From Hysterangium stoloniferum (Eukaryota; Basidiomycota; Agaricomycetes; Hysterangiales; Hysterangiaceae), in contig WHVD01000118.1 in the NCBI GenBank assembly GCA_015178975.1, positions 62,001 to 126,000 on the forward strand: a stretch of DNA of 64,000 bases. Reading direction: 5' to 3'. The notes beneath the pieces are model-generated. The model did no database searches. It was not told the DNA's origin and saw only the letters and a list, made by a program, of their open reading frames with translations. The position numbers were made by a program, and so were the translations under genes. This document shows positions 44,578-57,740 of the stretch, piece after piece (the stretch's first letter is position 1; each line of letters opens with the position of its first letter).

Positions 44578-46557
44578 CTACCCCCTCGCAGAGAGAGACA
44601 CCGGGCTGCCTCCTCCACTCAAACTCCCCTCGTCAAAGCTGCTCGACGTCGTCGCAGGAGGCGTCGTGCTCGCCATGCCCATGCCCATGTTCATACCCAT
44701 GCTCATGTTCAGGCCCATGTTCAGGCCCATATTCATGTTGTTCATGCTCATGCCCATGCTGCCCATCCCGCCCATCCCGGACCGCATCGAGATCGGGTTA
44801 GACCCGCCCGGCGCCGGCCCAGGCGCGAAGCCGAATGAGTCGCGGTGCGTGGTGTGCGTGTGCGTAAAGTGTGCTGCGCCGTTGGCGTTGCTGTTGTTTT
44901 TGGCGTTCGTGCTGTTGTTCCCGTTACCGTTGTTATTGCCGTTGTGTTGTCCAAACCCAGTGCTGAACAAAGGAACCGGCCCGTGTCCAGAGCCCGAGCC
45001 AGAGTTTGAGCCCGGGTTGGCAGAGCCCGAGTTAGATCCAGGTCCGGGAACAGGTCCGGCATTGACGTTGAACGCAAAGATGTTGTTGTTGTTGTTGTTC
45101 GCGCTGTGGTTGTGGCTTTGGTGGCTGCCGCCAGAATTGGGACTGGAGTTGTTGGGGTCGTTCCCATGCCCGTGGCCATTGGACGCGACTGAGTAGAGCG
45201 GGAGCGCATGGCTGTGCTGGCCGTGCGCGTGGTACTCGTGGGACTGAGAGTGGTGGGGGGGGATTGTGCGCTGATAAGTAGGTAAAGAAAAGGGAGTGTC
45301 ATTAATGAGGGCGAGAAGGAAGAATAAGGCATATCGTACCTGCATCATTCCACCCATACCGTTCCCACCCACACTCATTGCACCACCACCGTTGATATTC
45401 CCAATACCTCCCATGCTCCCAATGCCGTTAACACCGCCCATCCCAGCCATCAACCCAGTCTGGTGCGATTGCTGTTGCTGCTGCTGCTGTTGACGAAAAG
45501 CATACTGCAACGCGTTCCATTGCATCTTCTCATCTTGAGCTCTCCCCTGTGCTTGCGAGACCGGGGCAGCAGAAGCAATAGGAGGACTCGTGCTCCCTCC
45601 CATCTGCACACCCACGCCCATGCCCATGCCCATACCCGCACCCACATTCACACCGACACCGACACCCGAGCCCACGCCCATCATCATCGGCACGGGCACG
45701 CCATATCCATGTCCATGCACAGCATGTCCACCGACATTGACACCGACACCGACGCCCCCGCCGACGCCCTCCCACTCCTCCTCCTCCTCCTCTCCTTCCC
45801 CGGCGAGGAGGTACGCCCGCCTCTCCTCCTCCATTGCCTTTTCGTCGTCCTCCCCGCCGCTGCCGACGCCCGCATGCATGAGCGCGATAAAGTCCTGCGA
45901 GCGCGCGGGGGTCTGCAGGAGGGGCAGCGAGGTGCGGGAGCGCCATTCGTTCACTTCGCGGCGGAGGGCGGTGGTCTGTTTGGGTAAGAAAAAGTGGTGT
46001 GAATTACAGGTGAAAAAATAACGATGAAGGAAGAAGGGTCAGGTCAGGCGGCTCACCTCCTCTTCTAAAGCGCGAAGTTCCCTCCCAGCCATCGTGCGGA
46101 CTCTGCGGTGCGAATGGATGAGTGCAATGGAGGAATTGACGATGGCGGATTTGGATGGGCGGCGGACTGTTGCGAGATTCGGGAGGAGGGCTGCGAGGTC
46201 CTGTAGTAAAGACAACGACATTCAAAAATGAAGTAAAAACAAGAACAGCGAAAGACATACCAAAAACCTGCCATTCAGCGTCTCCCTCCTCAGTCTCTCG
46301 ACCGCATTGTGAGTCGCCCTTCTCTCTGCGGTATTGGCTCGACGGCTGGCTTTGCGCTTCACGGTGCCATCGCTGGTGCCGGTGCCGGTGCCGGTGTTGT
46401 TGGTGTTGATCTTGGTGCCATTGGTGCTGTTGCCGTTGATATTGATATTAGGGGGTGACGCCGTTGGAGATCCGGTCGGGGACGATGGGGTCGCGGGGGG
46501 ACCGGAGGATGCGCCCGTGCTGGAAGTAGGCGAAGGGATCGAAACGGAAACGGACAT
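44578..46557 (-). CDS. bHLH transcription factor
   Basis: Four exons: 46,557-46,261, 46,200-46,057, 45,975-45,340 and 45,270-44,578, giving 589 residues. All introns (60, 81 and 69 bp) are GT-AG and keep frame. The bHLH domain spans residues about 72-140 and is split by intron 1. The basic part reads RRATHNAVERLRRETLNGRF, with His83, Glu87 and Arg91 at the 5-9-13 positions that read E-box CACGTG-type sites in known class B bHLH proteins. Helix 2 contains SKSAIVNSSIALIH. The N-terminus is Ser/Thr/Pro/Asn-rich. The C-terminal two thirds is low complexity: Gly/Met/Val/Asn runs, a poly-Gln run, His-rich and Asn-rich parts, ending GGGSPVSLSARG. It should be a nuclear regulator; targets are unknown. 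The start ATG is the first in frame before the domain. Confidence 0.88.
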
Positions 46558-49500
46558 GATGAAGTAATATGTATATGGTGTATGTAGGGGGGCCGGGAGC
46601 GGAATGTATAGTGTACGTCGTTGAAGTGGTGAGAAGCAGCCCGGTTACGCGAGTAGTCTCGAGCGGATGCCGGGGGAGCGGGACTGGCGGAAAGTTGGCG
46701 GTGGAGGGGGGGGTAGTGTTTTAAGCCAGTTGTGAGATATTTACCTATTTCGACGCGATTTTCGTTCGTTGGTTCAGATTGGCGGGTTTGTAAGAGGCCG
46801 GAAAGGGTCGCGAGTATCCAGGCGGGCTGGGAGAAGGAGAGAACGAGCATCAGTTCACCACTGGGAGACAACCTTGCACAAGTTGCGGTACATACACTGA
46901 AAAAAAAGGAAAAAAAAGAGACAAGATCAGTAAGACACGATCGATCGGGACAGGAGGGAATGGAGTGGTGAGGAGACAGTGTACTCACTCCTTGTCACGG
47001 CGGGGCTGGCGGAATGAAGGAGAACGAAGAGGGAGAAGGTGAAGAAAGGGAGAGAGGATGAAGGACGGAGGGAAGAAGAAGAGGGACGAACGATGCTGTG
47101 TGTAATATCCTTTCATCAACCTAATCCAAACAACCACAATCACCTTATTATTATTTTCACTTATTACGTAATATATCCCTTAATTAATCCTCACGGCCGG
47201 CTCCGGACGAAACCAGCTTCTTTCCCACCCCAACTCGCAATCGGTAACTAAATAAAAAAATTGGGTAAATCGTATGCATCATTCTAGATCCATCTCAAGT
47301 CATATTTCAAATTTATGAAAATCCCCCTTGCAGTAGTCCATGTCGAATCAGTATTCAGGCAACGCTTGTACAACTTCCTCTGACTGTTTGAACGGATCCG
47401 GAACCAGCCTGTCATCAATTACACGCCAAACCCAGTATCGAAAACAAAGAGAAAAGACTGAGGGACAGAGAGTTGGTTGTGCGTTGTATACCTAGGTCAT
47501 CTGAACGTCTGAATCCGCAAATCGAAATGAATGAAGGGGAGGACGACTCGACTTGGATTTATGGGTGAGACAAGTAAAGGGGGAGAAGGCGCCATCCAGG
47601 ATGAGATGAAAGGGGTCGAAAAATATCCCCATAAATGAAATGAAATGAATGCGCGAGACGCGAACAAGGGGAAAGAAGGGAAGGGGGGAAGACATTTCAT
47701 CTCGTTCCCTGGCTAAGGGGCTGTATGTGTTACTCAGATCAGATGGAAGGCGAATTTGACCAGAACATAACAGCCTGGATTCGAACATACTAGCCAAAGT
47801 CTGAGCGACCGTGTGTAAGTGTGTGTGTGTCAAGTGTTTTGAGTGACCACCGTGACGATCGCAATATCATAATGATAGATGAGCTAGGGTAGGTCTAGTG
47901 TATGTATTGCTCTACTTGACCAGCGTTCAAAGGGGCATGTCTTGCTGCGGCATCCAAGTCTAACCATTGCATTAATCCTCGTATATCCAAAAATACAATT
48001 GGTATCTTTGAATAACAAAGAAATGAAATATCAACTTCATGATATAACTCAAATGATTTAATTGTTCTGTTCTGATATCAATAACGAGGATCTAATCGCT
48101 TATGTATGAGGGAAGATGAATGACCCAGTTCCAATTGCAACACTACCCTACTACGATACTACTCACACCAGCGCAATGTCTGAAGTACCTGCGAATTATT
48201 GCATGACCAGTACAGCGGAAGAAGGTGGCGATCATTGCCAGGGGGATCGGACAAGAGAGGAAGAAAGGTCCCTGGTTACCCTTGGAACTTCAAGGTACAA
48301 CCTCGATCACTGTTTATCCTATCTTGATCTAATTGATCGACGGATGGCGTTTCGGTATTCTTCCAGTCAGTCCTCTAGTTCTTCTCCGCGTCTAATCTTT
48401 TTTTCTTTTCTTTTTTTTTTTCCGGTTTTCATTCGTTCTTAAATGTCCTTTTCGTACAGTCATAATCCACCTAAGTTTGAGCCTTGTACACAGTATTGAA
48501 CCCTGAATATATCCACTCCTTCCCCTATCTCTCATCCCTCATTAATATCAGTCTTCATAACCATCTCATCCCAAACCAGGTCACATCACCTCGCTAATAC
48601 CATTTTCCTTTCCCCTCTCCTCCCCATGATATTTTCTTCCCACCACCCCTGCCCGCCACTGAGAGCCAAGATCAATGAAAAGCCAAGATCACGCGATCCG
48701 ATTACAATCCCAAGCCACGTTGCTAACTCCCCAAACAAGACACAGCAGTACATCGGAAGCCTCAATCATCCCAAACGGCACCTATCTAATTAACACCACC
48801 TTTTCTCGATCGGTAGTCAAAGGCAACCACAGCCCCTGCAGGCCTGATTACTGATTAATCGGGACGAACGCTCCCAAGCTTCCAAACACCGGGAGCATAG
48901 CCCGGGGTTCGGGTTTGCCCCGTCTTTCTACAAGGCATTTTATAACAAAAAACATAGCAAGGATGTTTTTGGGGGTACATGGTTGATGGTTAATATCCGG
49001 CCTTTGTAGACATAATCAGCCATCCCCCTTCTGGATAGGACTAATATACGACATCGGTCTACTTTGTTTGTCACTGGTCACGCGCACCTTTGAACTGATT
49101 GGTGCTTGGTCCCGCGTCACAGAGTGCCTTGAATATTGGCGGAGAAAATCGCAAAAAAAAAAAAAGAGAGATTGAGACCTTCTTTCTGGCACTTTTCTCA
49201 TGCATCACCCCCGAGACCTTGGGAAAAATCTCGTGTCCCGTGAAAAAATTTGCGTAAGGAGGTGATCGGTTCCGTACACGACTCCGGGTTAAAGATCGAT
49301 CATTTTCATTTGAGACGGGTGATCTGTGCGAAATAGACATGTTCGTGTTCGTACGTCCGAGCCCACGTGTGCTGACATCACATTATACCCTGCACTATGG
49401 AATAAGTGGCTGATGGATAATATGGTCCACTCTGATTGCATCACATAACGTTTACATCATTGAAGGTTCGACGCACTAGCTGAGGGGAAAATTGATCGTG

Positions 49501-50280
49501 GCGGGGATATATATATAAATCCAGAACACCTCCGGGTGGCATTTCTAAAAGTTTATGAACCCGACTGGGCGAGAGAAGGTACCAGGCACGCCTGCTCGGC
49601 GGGTCAACCTCAGCCCTACCGTCTGGCATATCATGCCGATATAGCAAACTCCAAAGACATATGGGAGGAGGGAGGCTGACCGATACTAGTCCAAGAAGGA
49701 GAGGAATGCCGAAGCGTGCTCGATCACTCGCCCTTTTGGCGGCTGAGGGACTTGTGAAGTGATATACCATTAGACGATCAAACCTCCTTCTCAACTGACC
49801 TTTTAATACTTTATTCACCCAGTTCCCAGTAGATGCTATGCTTAAATTGAAGTTGTTACACTGCCAAGAATTGTCGATATCAATTCGTCATATTTCCACC
49901 TCATAAAATCATTGACTAGCTACCGAAATAACGTGCATCGGTACCGGCGAAATAGGTTCTCTCCATCTTGGGGGGTGCGGGGCCGGGGAAATATTTAGGC
50001 TCAGTACTCGGGAGATGCACAAGATAAAAATACCTTTGGGCCATTGAGTTAACCACTCCCTAAGTTAACGCAACAAAACATCATAATTTTGGTGGATCTC
50101 GGAGAATTCACGGGCCAAGGCAACTGACAAGACTTAACCTGATCCCATCAGGAAACGTGCTACGACTCCCCCTTTTCCTAACTTCCGAATGATGAGCAGT
50201 CGTCGCACTTTCCAAAATTCCATCAACAACTGAGCGATACAGATAGTTACGCCACAGCCCAGACGCATCTATTCTTCTAT
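46558..50280. other. Upstream region of the bHLH gene and gene-poor DNA
   Basis: Directly upstream (46,558-47,100) the bHLH-sense strand is C/T-rich, like many fungal promoters and leaders. Beyond that I recognise no gene. Frames such as 48,116-48,442 (plus) and 49,441-49,818 (minus) have no recognisable domain or supporting splice sites. Confidence 0.5.
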
Positions 50281-50289
50281 GGCCAGTGA

Positions 50290-50630
50290 TGGGGTAGGTA
50301 GGTGATGGATGATATGATATGGAGCTGATATGTGAATATCGTCAATGTTCTCAGCCAGGGATCCACATCATGAAAAATTCATGACCAGTTAGGTATCTAC
50401 GCGTACATTATGTGCTTGTTCACAATAATGTTCAGTTTGCGCGTCGACACTCTGAGAGGTGGGTAAGTAATTCACTGATGGAATAATATACTATGGGGCT
50501 GGTATGAGTATCGTCAATGTTCTCAGAGGGAGCGACATCATGACAAATTAACGACCAGGTAATTATCTGCGCCGTACATTATGTACTCGTTCGCATTAGT
50601 ATTCAGATTCTCCATCCGCAACCCTGAGGC
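50290..50630 (+). repeat. Diverged tandem duplication, about 172 bp per unit
   Basis: The landmark ATCGTCAATGTTCTCAG occurs at about 50,338 and 50,510, followed in both by a CATCATGA-type stretch and CGTACATTATGT. The units have diverged by substitutions and small gaps. No coding signal. Confidence 0.8.
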
Positions 50631-50639
50631 CCAAATAAA

Positions 50640-53600
50640 CGCTCAATGTAAAGAGTCAAGAGCTCGCACTAGGGCTCAAGTGTCATGAGTTGGAGGGGGT
50701 GTTCAGGGGCCGATTCCAGAGAAAGACAGAGAAAGACAGAGGGGGAAAGAATGATGCTTTAGATTTCCCTTATCTCTGATTGTATTCTGGCTCCCTCGAG
50801 CTGCTACCGCTGCCTGTACACAATGGGCATGATGACCTTGGTAGGCCAAGCCCAGGGCCAGGTGATAATTGACTAGTGGCCCAACACAGTTCACGTCGCC
50901 AGAAAGGAAGGTTCTCAGCCCGTTAGAAAGAAGAGTTGAGAAGGAGCTGTGTTAGTGCCCAGCCTGCCCTAACGCTCAGCTAGAGAATAGAACTTGTTTC
51001 AACGAGTGTGAACATCAAGGGACCGTGGGAGTTGAGTTGGAACTTGAGAACCCGATACTACATAGCGCTGTGGAATTGTGGTCATGAAACCCGACTGAAG
51101 ATGGACGGCTCTCCGCCAAGGTCACGGCGGGGTTTGCGATCATGTCTCCAGAAGCCCAAGCGTTCAAGCTCAAGCTGCCCGCTAGTACCGACTGGAGCGC
51201 TTCAGTACTTAATTACTTACTACCAACTCTTGGAAATGGATGTTAAGCCTGAACTTTACGGTCATATTAATTAAGTGAACAAATTCATTCGCGCGTGGGA
51301 GGCCTTGATTTACTCATTGAGCCATCTACCTAAACACTCAGGTTTGATAATTTAGTCCGATGGCTGTCCTTTGATCGTGAGTGTGTCCATATTTAACATC
51401 CATCGGCCCATTCAGTTTGAGCCATTATCCGACTGCCCGCTGCCAACACCGCCAGTACATCCGTGTCAATAGATCAATCACGGCAAAAAATGCTCAAACA
51501 CCCAAAAGAATAAGCTCGCACTTGTGCCACTGAGTGCTTAGATGCTGCTACGTCATGCAATATCAAGCTCCTGTTCAAAATTCAATTGGGAATTCAATGT
51601 AGACGGATAGCCGCGTCAGCTGCGCAGCTGCCTCTATTCAATTCTATCTTATCATGGGAATGGTTATGGTCGCTATCGACCTGTTCTGTATGAATATTAT
51701 CGCTCCCCGGGCCTGGTCTGCAGTGGGGGAATCCCCCAGTAGCGTATGAGTATACTTCCCTCCATCCCTCCTGTCTCGAGACTTTGAGATTGCAAGGAAC
51801 TCCCACGGACGAGTTTTGCCGCCAAGGGAAGGGTGTAAAATTACAGTGAGCGGAGGTTCTGGCGTTCGGATCTAATACACTGCCATTTGAGAACTAGCAT
51901 CTGCCCAGCTAATTGGGACGGCTTGCCACACAGATCTGTCTGATTTTTTCCATGTCCGTTCTCTCTTGTTGGCGATCCAAGAATTTGGTTTTGCCTTAGT
52001 TGTGATTATAGTTTGGATTGACTAAAGCGCCATCATCTAGATGATATTCGAGCCAGGGAAAGTTGCATATTTTTATTTCCGCCAGCATGCCGTCCTCAAG
52101 GTCTAACGTAGATCTTTATGGTTGCTAGTCCGAATTGTAGTCCATTTATGACAGGATGGTTCTGATGTACTCTTCGACAGGTATTAAATACTTTGTGCCA
52201 TGGAAACGGCTGCGTTTAGCTGTGGACCGATGAGGATGCCTCGAGGCATGATCATGTTGAATCGGGAATCGGGTGCTTCCCTTAGCTACCTATCTTAACT
52301 TCCCTTTCAACACATTAGGATACAAATATTACAAACGTAACCGACCGATGGATCTGAAACTCACACGTACTATGTTGGGTTTACCTCAACATTGGTTGAG
52401 TAACAGCCCGAGGCTGTAGGTCATGCCTAGGTGTTAGGAACGCGTTATCACACCATGCTCCAAAGAATACATGGTGAGTTACATGGGCCAAAATGATACC
52501 TTTTTTGAAGTTGTTCCGTTTGAGCTGAAGCGAGTCTTTTCTACGACGTAATAATGCCCCTATATCGAACTCTCTTACGGGTCTTATCCGTCCTGCTCGG
52601 ATCCCTGGTCATCTAAAAGCACAAAGATCAACCAACGGATCAGTTCTCACCACCCAACGGAATTGTCTCTCCGCTAAGTATATTTAATCAAATTAACGCC
52701 ATCGCAAGTACTTACAACAATTAATGTGGTTCCGCCAAACGAAAGTTCTGAAGCAAACTTAAGGAACGCTCGCAGTTAAATTGAAGAAGTCGAAGGAAAA
52801 GGGACAAGATGAAGCTTTTCCAGACTTCATTTCATATGTTCGCATTATTCACGTGCCTGATTTTCTGGCACTAATAAGGTATTGGGCTTATCAGTTAATG
52901 AAACGGCTGAATTCGGGATGATCGGTCTCCGCTAGCATGGTTGTGAACTGAATGGTTACTATATGTTTGAATGTTGTACGCACTTACGGGTATCACAGGA
53001 TGACAAAGGCGCCAGAAACATGACAAACACGTGAATGATTAGATGAGATCCAATCTGGGATCATTGTCATGTGATAAATGTTCCAATCGCCAAAGATCAG
53101 GCGTTCTTCTTATTATGTTTTTGTTACACGCTATCCAACATCAGTCTAGGAGATGTACCAGCCTGATAGTTGGACCATTTTAATGAAGTCGTGCTTAAGG
53201 AATAAGGTGTACAGTTTGTAGCGTTAGAGATAATGCCTAAATTTCGTCACGCTATGATTGAATTGATGCGCTGCAAGTTGGCGAAGTTAGGATCATTTTA
53301 ATAATCAATAGTGTCCGGAGCTAGCTCTCATCCGATATCGCATACAAACAAGAGGAACATTAGTCTTATGCTGTCCTATGTATATATTGTTCCATTGATA
53401 TCACGATAACTTCTTGATAGATCATTTCTGGTCAATAGAAATGACATATAATCACCTCGGATTTCTTGGGGTGATGTAACATGATAAGGACGATACCATG
53501 ACCTACCCTCGACTCTCCTTTCCTAGCCTTCATTAGAAATGCTATCAGTAAATATTCCACCGCCGTCGAAACAGGATCAGGAAATACCATAGCACAAAAT

Positions 53601-56600
53601 CTATCAAAATGAAGAGATAAATAAACTTTTTTTGGCACAACTGACGTCAGCTTGGCAACGATTGGATCAGAGCCCAGATCGAGTGATAGGTGGTACTAAT
53701 CATACTGAGAACTTTGTGGAACGGAATCATAATGTAAATCTTGTCGTTTTGTAGCCTCGAGGTTACAAATATAGGAACCAGAATCTCCTCACCTGTTCGT
53801 TCGTTCATATGTCTTCTCAGCTCGACATGTAATCATATAAATTAATATCAAGCATTGATATCCGACCTGGACGAGGGAATTGTGTAGATCGTCAAGAAAC
53901 TGGGAATGTCAGTAATGTCAGTAAATATGCCGACTATTAGTGCAGGTAGTCTACATAACGGGCATAATTTACCAAATCCCTGTGATATAAATGAGGGATT
54001 CAGAGCCTGCTCCTTATAACAGTAAGTACGTGACTAGTACCGGTAAACCGTAAGACTCGATTCCTAGCTGATTATCAAGTTAGTCGTTACTTACCTTCCA
54101 CTTCTTACAGAAGTGTGTGTTATTAATACTACGGCTCTAAAAAGCCACGCAAATACTCATCCTGCACAGTGTACGGCAGCCTGCAAGTTGTACTTGGATA
54201 ATGATGGTATTACTGATTGGATTTGAGTTTTTGGACTGGTTTGGTCATATACGCGGCACCTATAACAAATTGATACTCAATAACAAGGCTGTGCGAACTT
54301 CATTTATGCCAGCTCAGTTCCGACCCCCTCTATGGAATGCCTTCTACTACTAATAATTCGTCTCATACTTGATAGGCTGGGAAAGGGCGGGCACTTGTTA
54401 ATAATAATAAAGCGTATTCACCATATCCCCACCCTCCATTCCTCCTCTTCTGAACACACTCTTGAGTATACCATTTTGCGCGAGCTCAGCTCAAGGTTGA
54501 AAGTTAAAAATGTGTAAACTTAATATAACAATATTTATTATAGACAGGTCTCAACATATGGGGACCGTTTAGTCCCATGAGGCAATAAATAATAAAAGGT
54601 CCATATAACGATAGTTTACCAACCCAGTAGAAAGCATCGACGCCGTCAAGTCCTGAAAGATCCGAGTCGTGAAGTGACCAATATATATGTAGCTATAGGA
54701 CAAATATGTATCACCTCATGCAGTCTGAGGTAAAACACTTCATTTTGCTATAACCTTTCGGACGACCCTTGTGCCCACAGGCGGTGTATAATACCGCGTT
54801 TCCGGTCTGCCGAAAGCACCCGAACAGCGTCGTATAGGCTCATCCTGTCCAAAAACAAGTTGATACCATCTGATATAAAGACATTACCGGTCAGCGAAGC
54901 TCGTGAAGGTCTAGATCTCACCAAAAGACATTGAGGAAGCACATCACATAGCTCATAATGGAAAAATTGGATTCAGACTTTCAGAGGAAAGCAGGGCATT
55001 TGTGAGAAACCTACCTATTACTTTGGCCAATCGACTGGGACAGCAGTTTGATCGCGCGGATACATGATCTGCTGATATTGATGTCGTAGTACTTCGACCT
55101 TATCCACACAGCGGACTCTAGCGGGGCTGTTCTTCCAAGTATGGGTTGAAAATCCCATCTCATGGTATCAATGGCATTTTTCCTACGAAGAGGTATTGTT
55201 TATATATAATATTTGATGGATATGTGAACACTACCACTTTGTATGTTTCAGAGGAAAGGGACGCAATCCTTCTTCGGTGTTCACGGCGTGACGGCATGCA
55301 GCTGCTTCAGAAGCTGGAAAATAAAAATAAAATAATTTCAAAAACCTCCAAGTCAATCAGAAGGATCCAATGTTAACATTAAGTATAACACCTACCAGTA
55401 AATTCCGAGCTAGATGCGGTTGAAGTGATTTACAAATGAAATAAATGAAATACATTGTGGTGATATATCGTGAAAGCTGAATACTGCAACTTTCATGAAC
55501 CAGTGAATGGATTAGTCTCAATTAACAACAATGTACACTAAAAGCCAAAGTATGCTTGAGGTTATACGTACGTTTACGGGCCACCGGCACAGACCCGGAG
55601 TTGACCTAACTTGGGAGTGATATATCAATAAAACGCTTTGGGAACCTGGATGTTCACAACCGCACCAGACTTACTGGACGCGTTGAACAATATCTTCAGA
55701 ATTTACAGTATGCGCGACTCATACACTCTTTACCAGGTCAGTGACATGCCCCCCTGTAATCACTTATAATATTACAAAGAAGGGTTCCCCCGCCCTCCCT
55801 AACAATATTTCAATACAGTGCCTTTATCCCCGAAGTCAATTTGTGAGAAATATCCAAGACCAGTTTACTGGTGGTGAGCTGATGAAACAGTTAAATTTCC
55901 CATGTAACTTTTCATGTATTTACAGTACATTTGAAACATGACCCCCCCCAGTAACCACATGAAAAATCAAAGACTTTTGATCATTCATGCAGGTCTGTGC
56001 TGCGACCTTCCGACAAACATTAGGCATCCGGCTGGTCACATCACAAAGATTTCCCGAATTCCCCTGCCTGTAGTACCAGGTAGGCCTAAACAACGACTAA
56101 TGTGTTCTCCTCTCTGACAAAACATAAGGGGCCTTGTCGCCAAACACTATCGGGAATGAAACAAAAGACGTCATTCGGAACGCCGAATAGCCAATTATTC
56201 CCATCTCTTAGAGGTGTCTGAAGCGGTAATCAAGAGGCCCCACGGGTTGTAACAGTTTTCAGTTTCCCCCTGACCGCTAAGAATGTCTCTAGCTCTGAAT
56301 CTGAACAGCATGTCGATATGTATCCCCAGAGCACCTAGATGCAACTTTCTGTGTTTCATCTTGTAGGTTTTTTTCCTTGACAACTTAATTAAGAGTTATT
56401 TAAGATTAGTGCATGTTACGATAAGCCCCACCGGTGCTGCCGAGGTAAGGGACATTTGTTGCTTTGCAGCGCTTTGCCTTGACGTCTGACACAGTCGTCG
56501 CACATGAATCAAGTGCTGTCCAAGAGCGCTTCTGAAGCTATTTATAAGAATGTGACATTCATCTTGCCTTGTGAACGGGTGCTTACTATGGGGTTCCTGT

Positions 56601-57740
56601 TGAATTTTGGGAATTCGGTAAGCAAGCTGCAAGGACTCGAATCATACGGCGATATTAGTAAGCAGTTACTAGGTATATATAGATGAGACATATATTATAG
56701 TCCTCATCCGGATGATTTTAACCTAAATAATAACAGGTTATAGTAGTATGGATGAGTTAGTTCCTTTGCTCCTTGAAAACTCGGAAAGATTGAATATTCC
56801 CGTTCGAAATTCGGGAGTTGTGCCAAAGACCTTGGGTGCCTTTGTGTGGTCAGACATACTCATGCCAACGAAGCCAACTATGGTCAAGACGTGCTTTCAA
56901 TGTACACTCTGACGCGACCAGCGCATGCTAGAATGCTGAGCTTGTTGCACTCGCTAACAAAAAGTTCTGTGATGAAATATAGGATTAAAATGGGTGGCAC
57001 CTAGTAACCAGGAGTATGCCGTATGCCGAGGAATGGAGTGACAAGCCAAGATCCATCTAATAAAGTAGTGACCAAGAGTGTGAAGGCCACGTGGAAATAC
57101 ATAGGTTGGTCGAAGTATACCTAAATGCCTTCTGCCGAAAACAATGCGGAAGCCCTCAGTCTTATGGCCTTACTGGTTCCTGAGAGCATGCGGTGCCCTG
57201 CCCTGGTAGACATATCTGAAACTTAGATCAGCACAGGTTAGTACTTACGTGCTGAAATTATACAAGAACTGATATACCGACATTCCGATCATTTCTTCTC
57301 ATACAGCTTGAAGGATCAGTCGTGGAGATTTGCTCTTCCGGGTGTAGAGGTTGACATCCGGGTTTATTATGAAGGGCATTGTCCTTATGTGACTTCAAGT
57401 TCCTATGGGAATGGTTAGGGTCACTTTCATATTGTTGAAATCCAACATTTCTGCTCTTGACCAACATTACCACGACGGTATGAGGACTTGAAATGTACAT
57501 TTAGAGTGTTTAACCTTTTGATTTGGAACTCTGTCCAATACTTACCTACTTCCTTAGTCATCGACAGTCGGAGTAAGCCGAAAAAAACTGGTTTCGTCAT
57601 GCTTACACAACGCGCTACTCTTCTGAGCACTGGCATTCTTTTATTTCTTATCGATCTTACACAGGGCCTCCTATCCACGTCTTTTCCTTCGCTCTCGACC
57701 ATATCTCAATCCCCAAAGTTATAGATCTCAGCGTCCGAAC
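50640..57740. other. Long gene-poor region
   Basis: Seven kilobases in which only short frames occur on either strand, none with a domain I know, and no RNA gene seen by eye. A spliced gene with small exons or a long non-coding RNA cannot be excluded. Confidence 0.5.

Noticed and set aside
44666-46409. Plus-strand frames opposite the bHLH gene (Met/Pro/Leu-rich and Cys-rich)
   Set aside because: They are shadows of the GC-rich low-complexity minus-strand exons; the minus strand has the domain and consistent splice sites.
47760-47800. A tRNA T-loop-like sequence (GTTCGAATCC on the minus strand near 47,774)
   Set aside because: The flanking bases do not form a T stem, and no A box or cloverleaf could be drawn.
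51640-57430. Possible shared repeat around GGGAATGGTTAKGGTC at about 51,656 and 57,408
   Set aside because: Similarity is limited to about 18 bases; flanks do not align by eye.
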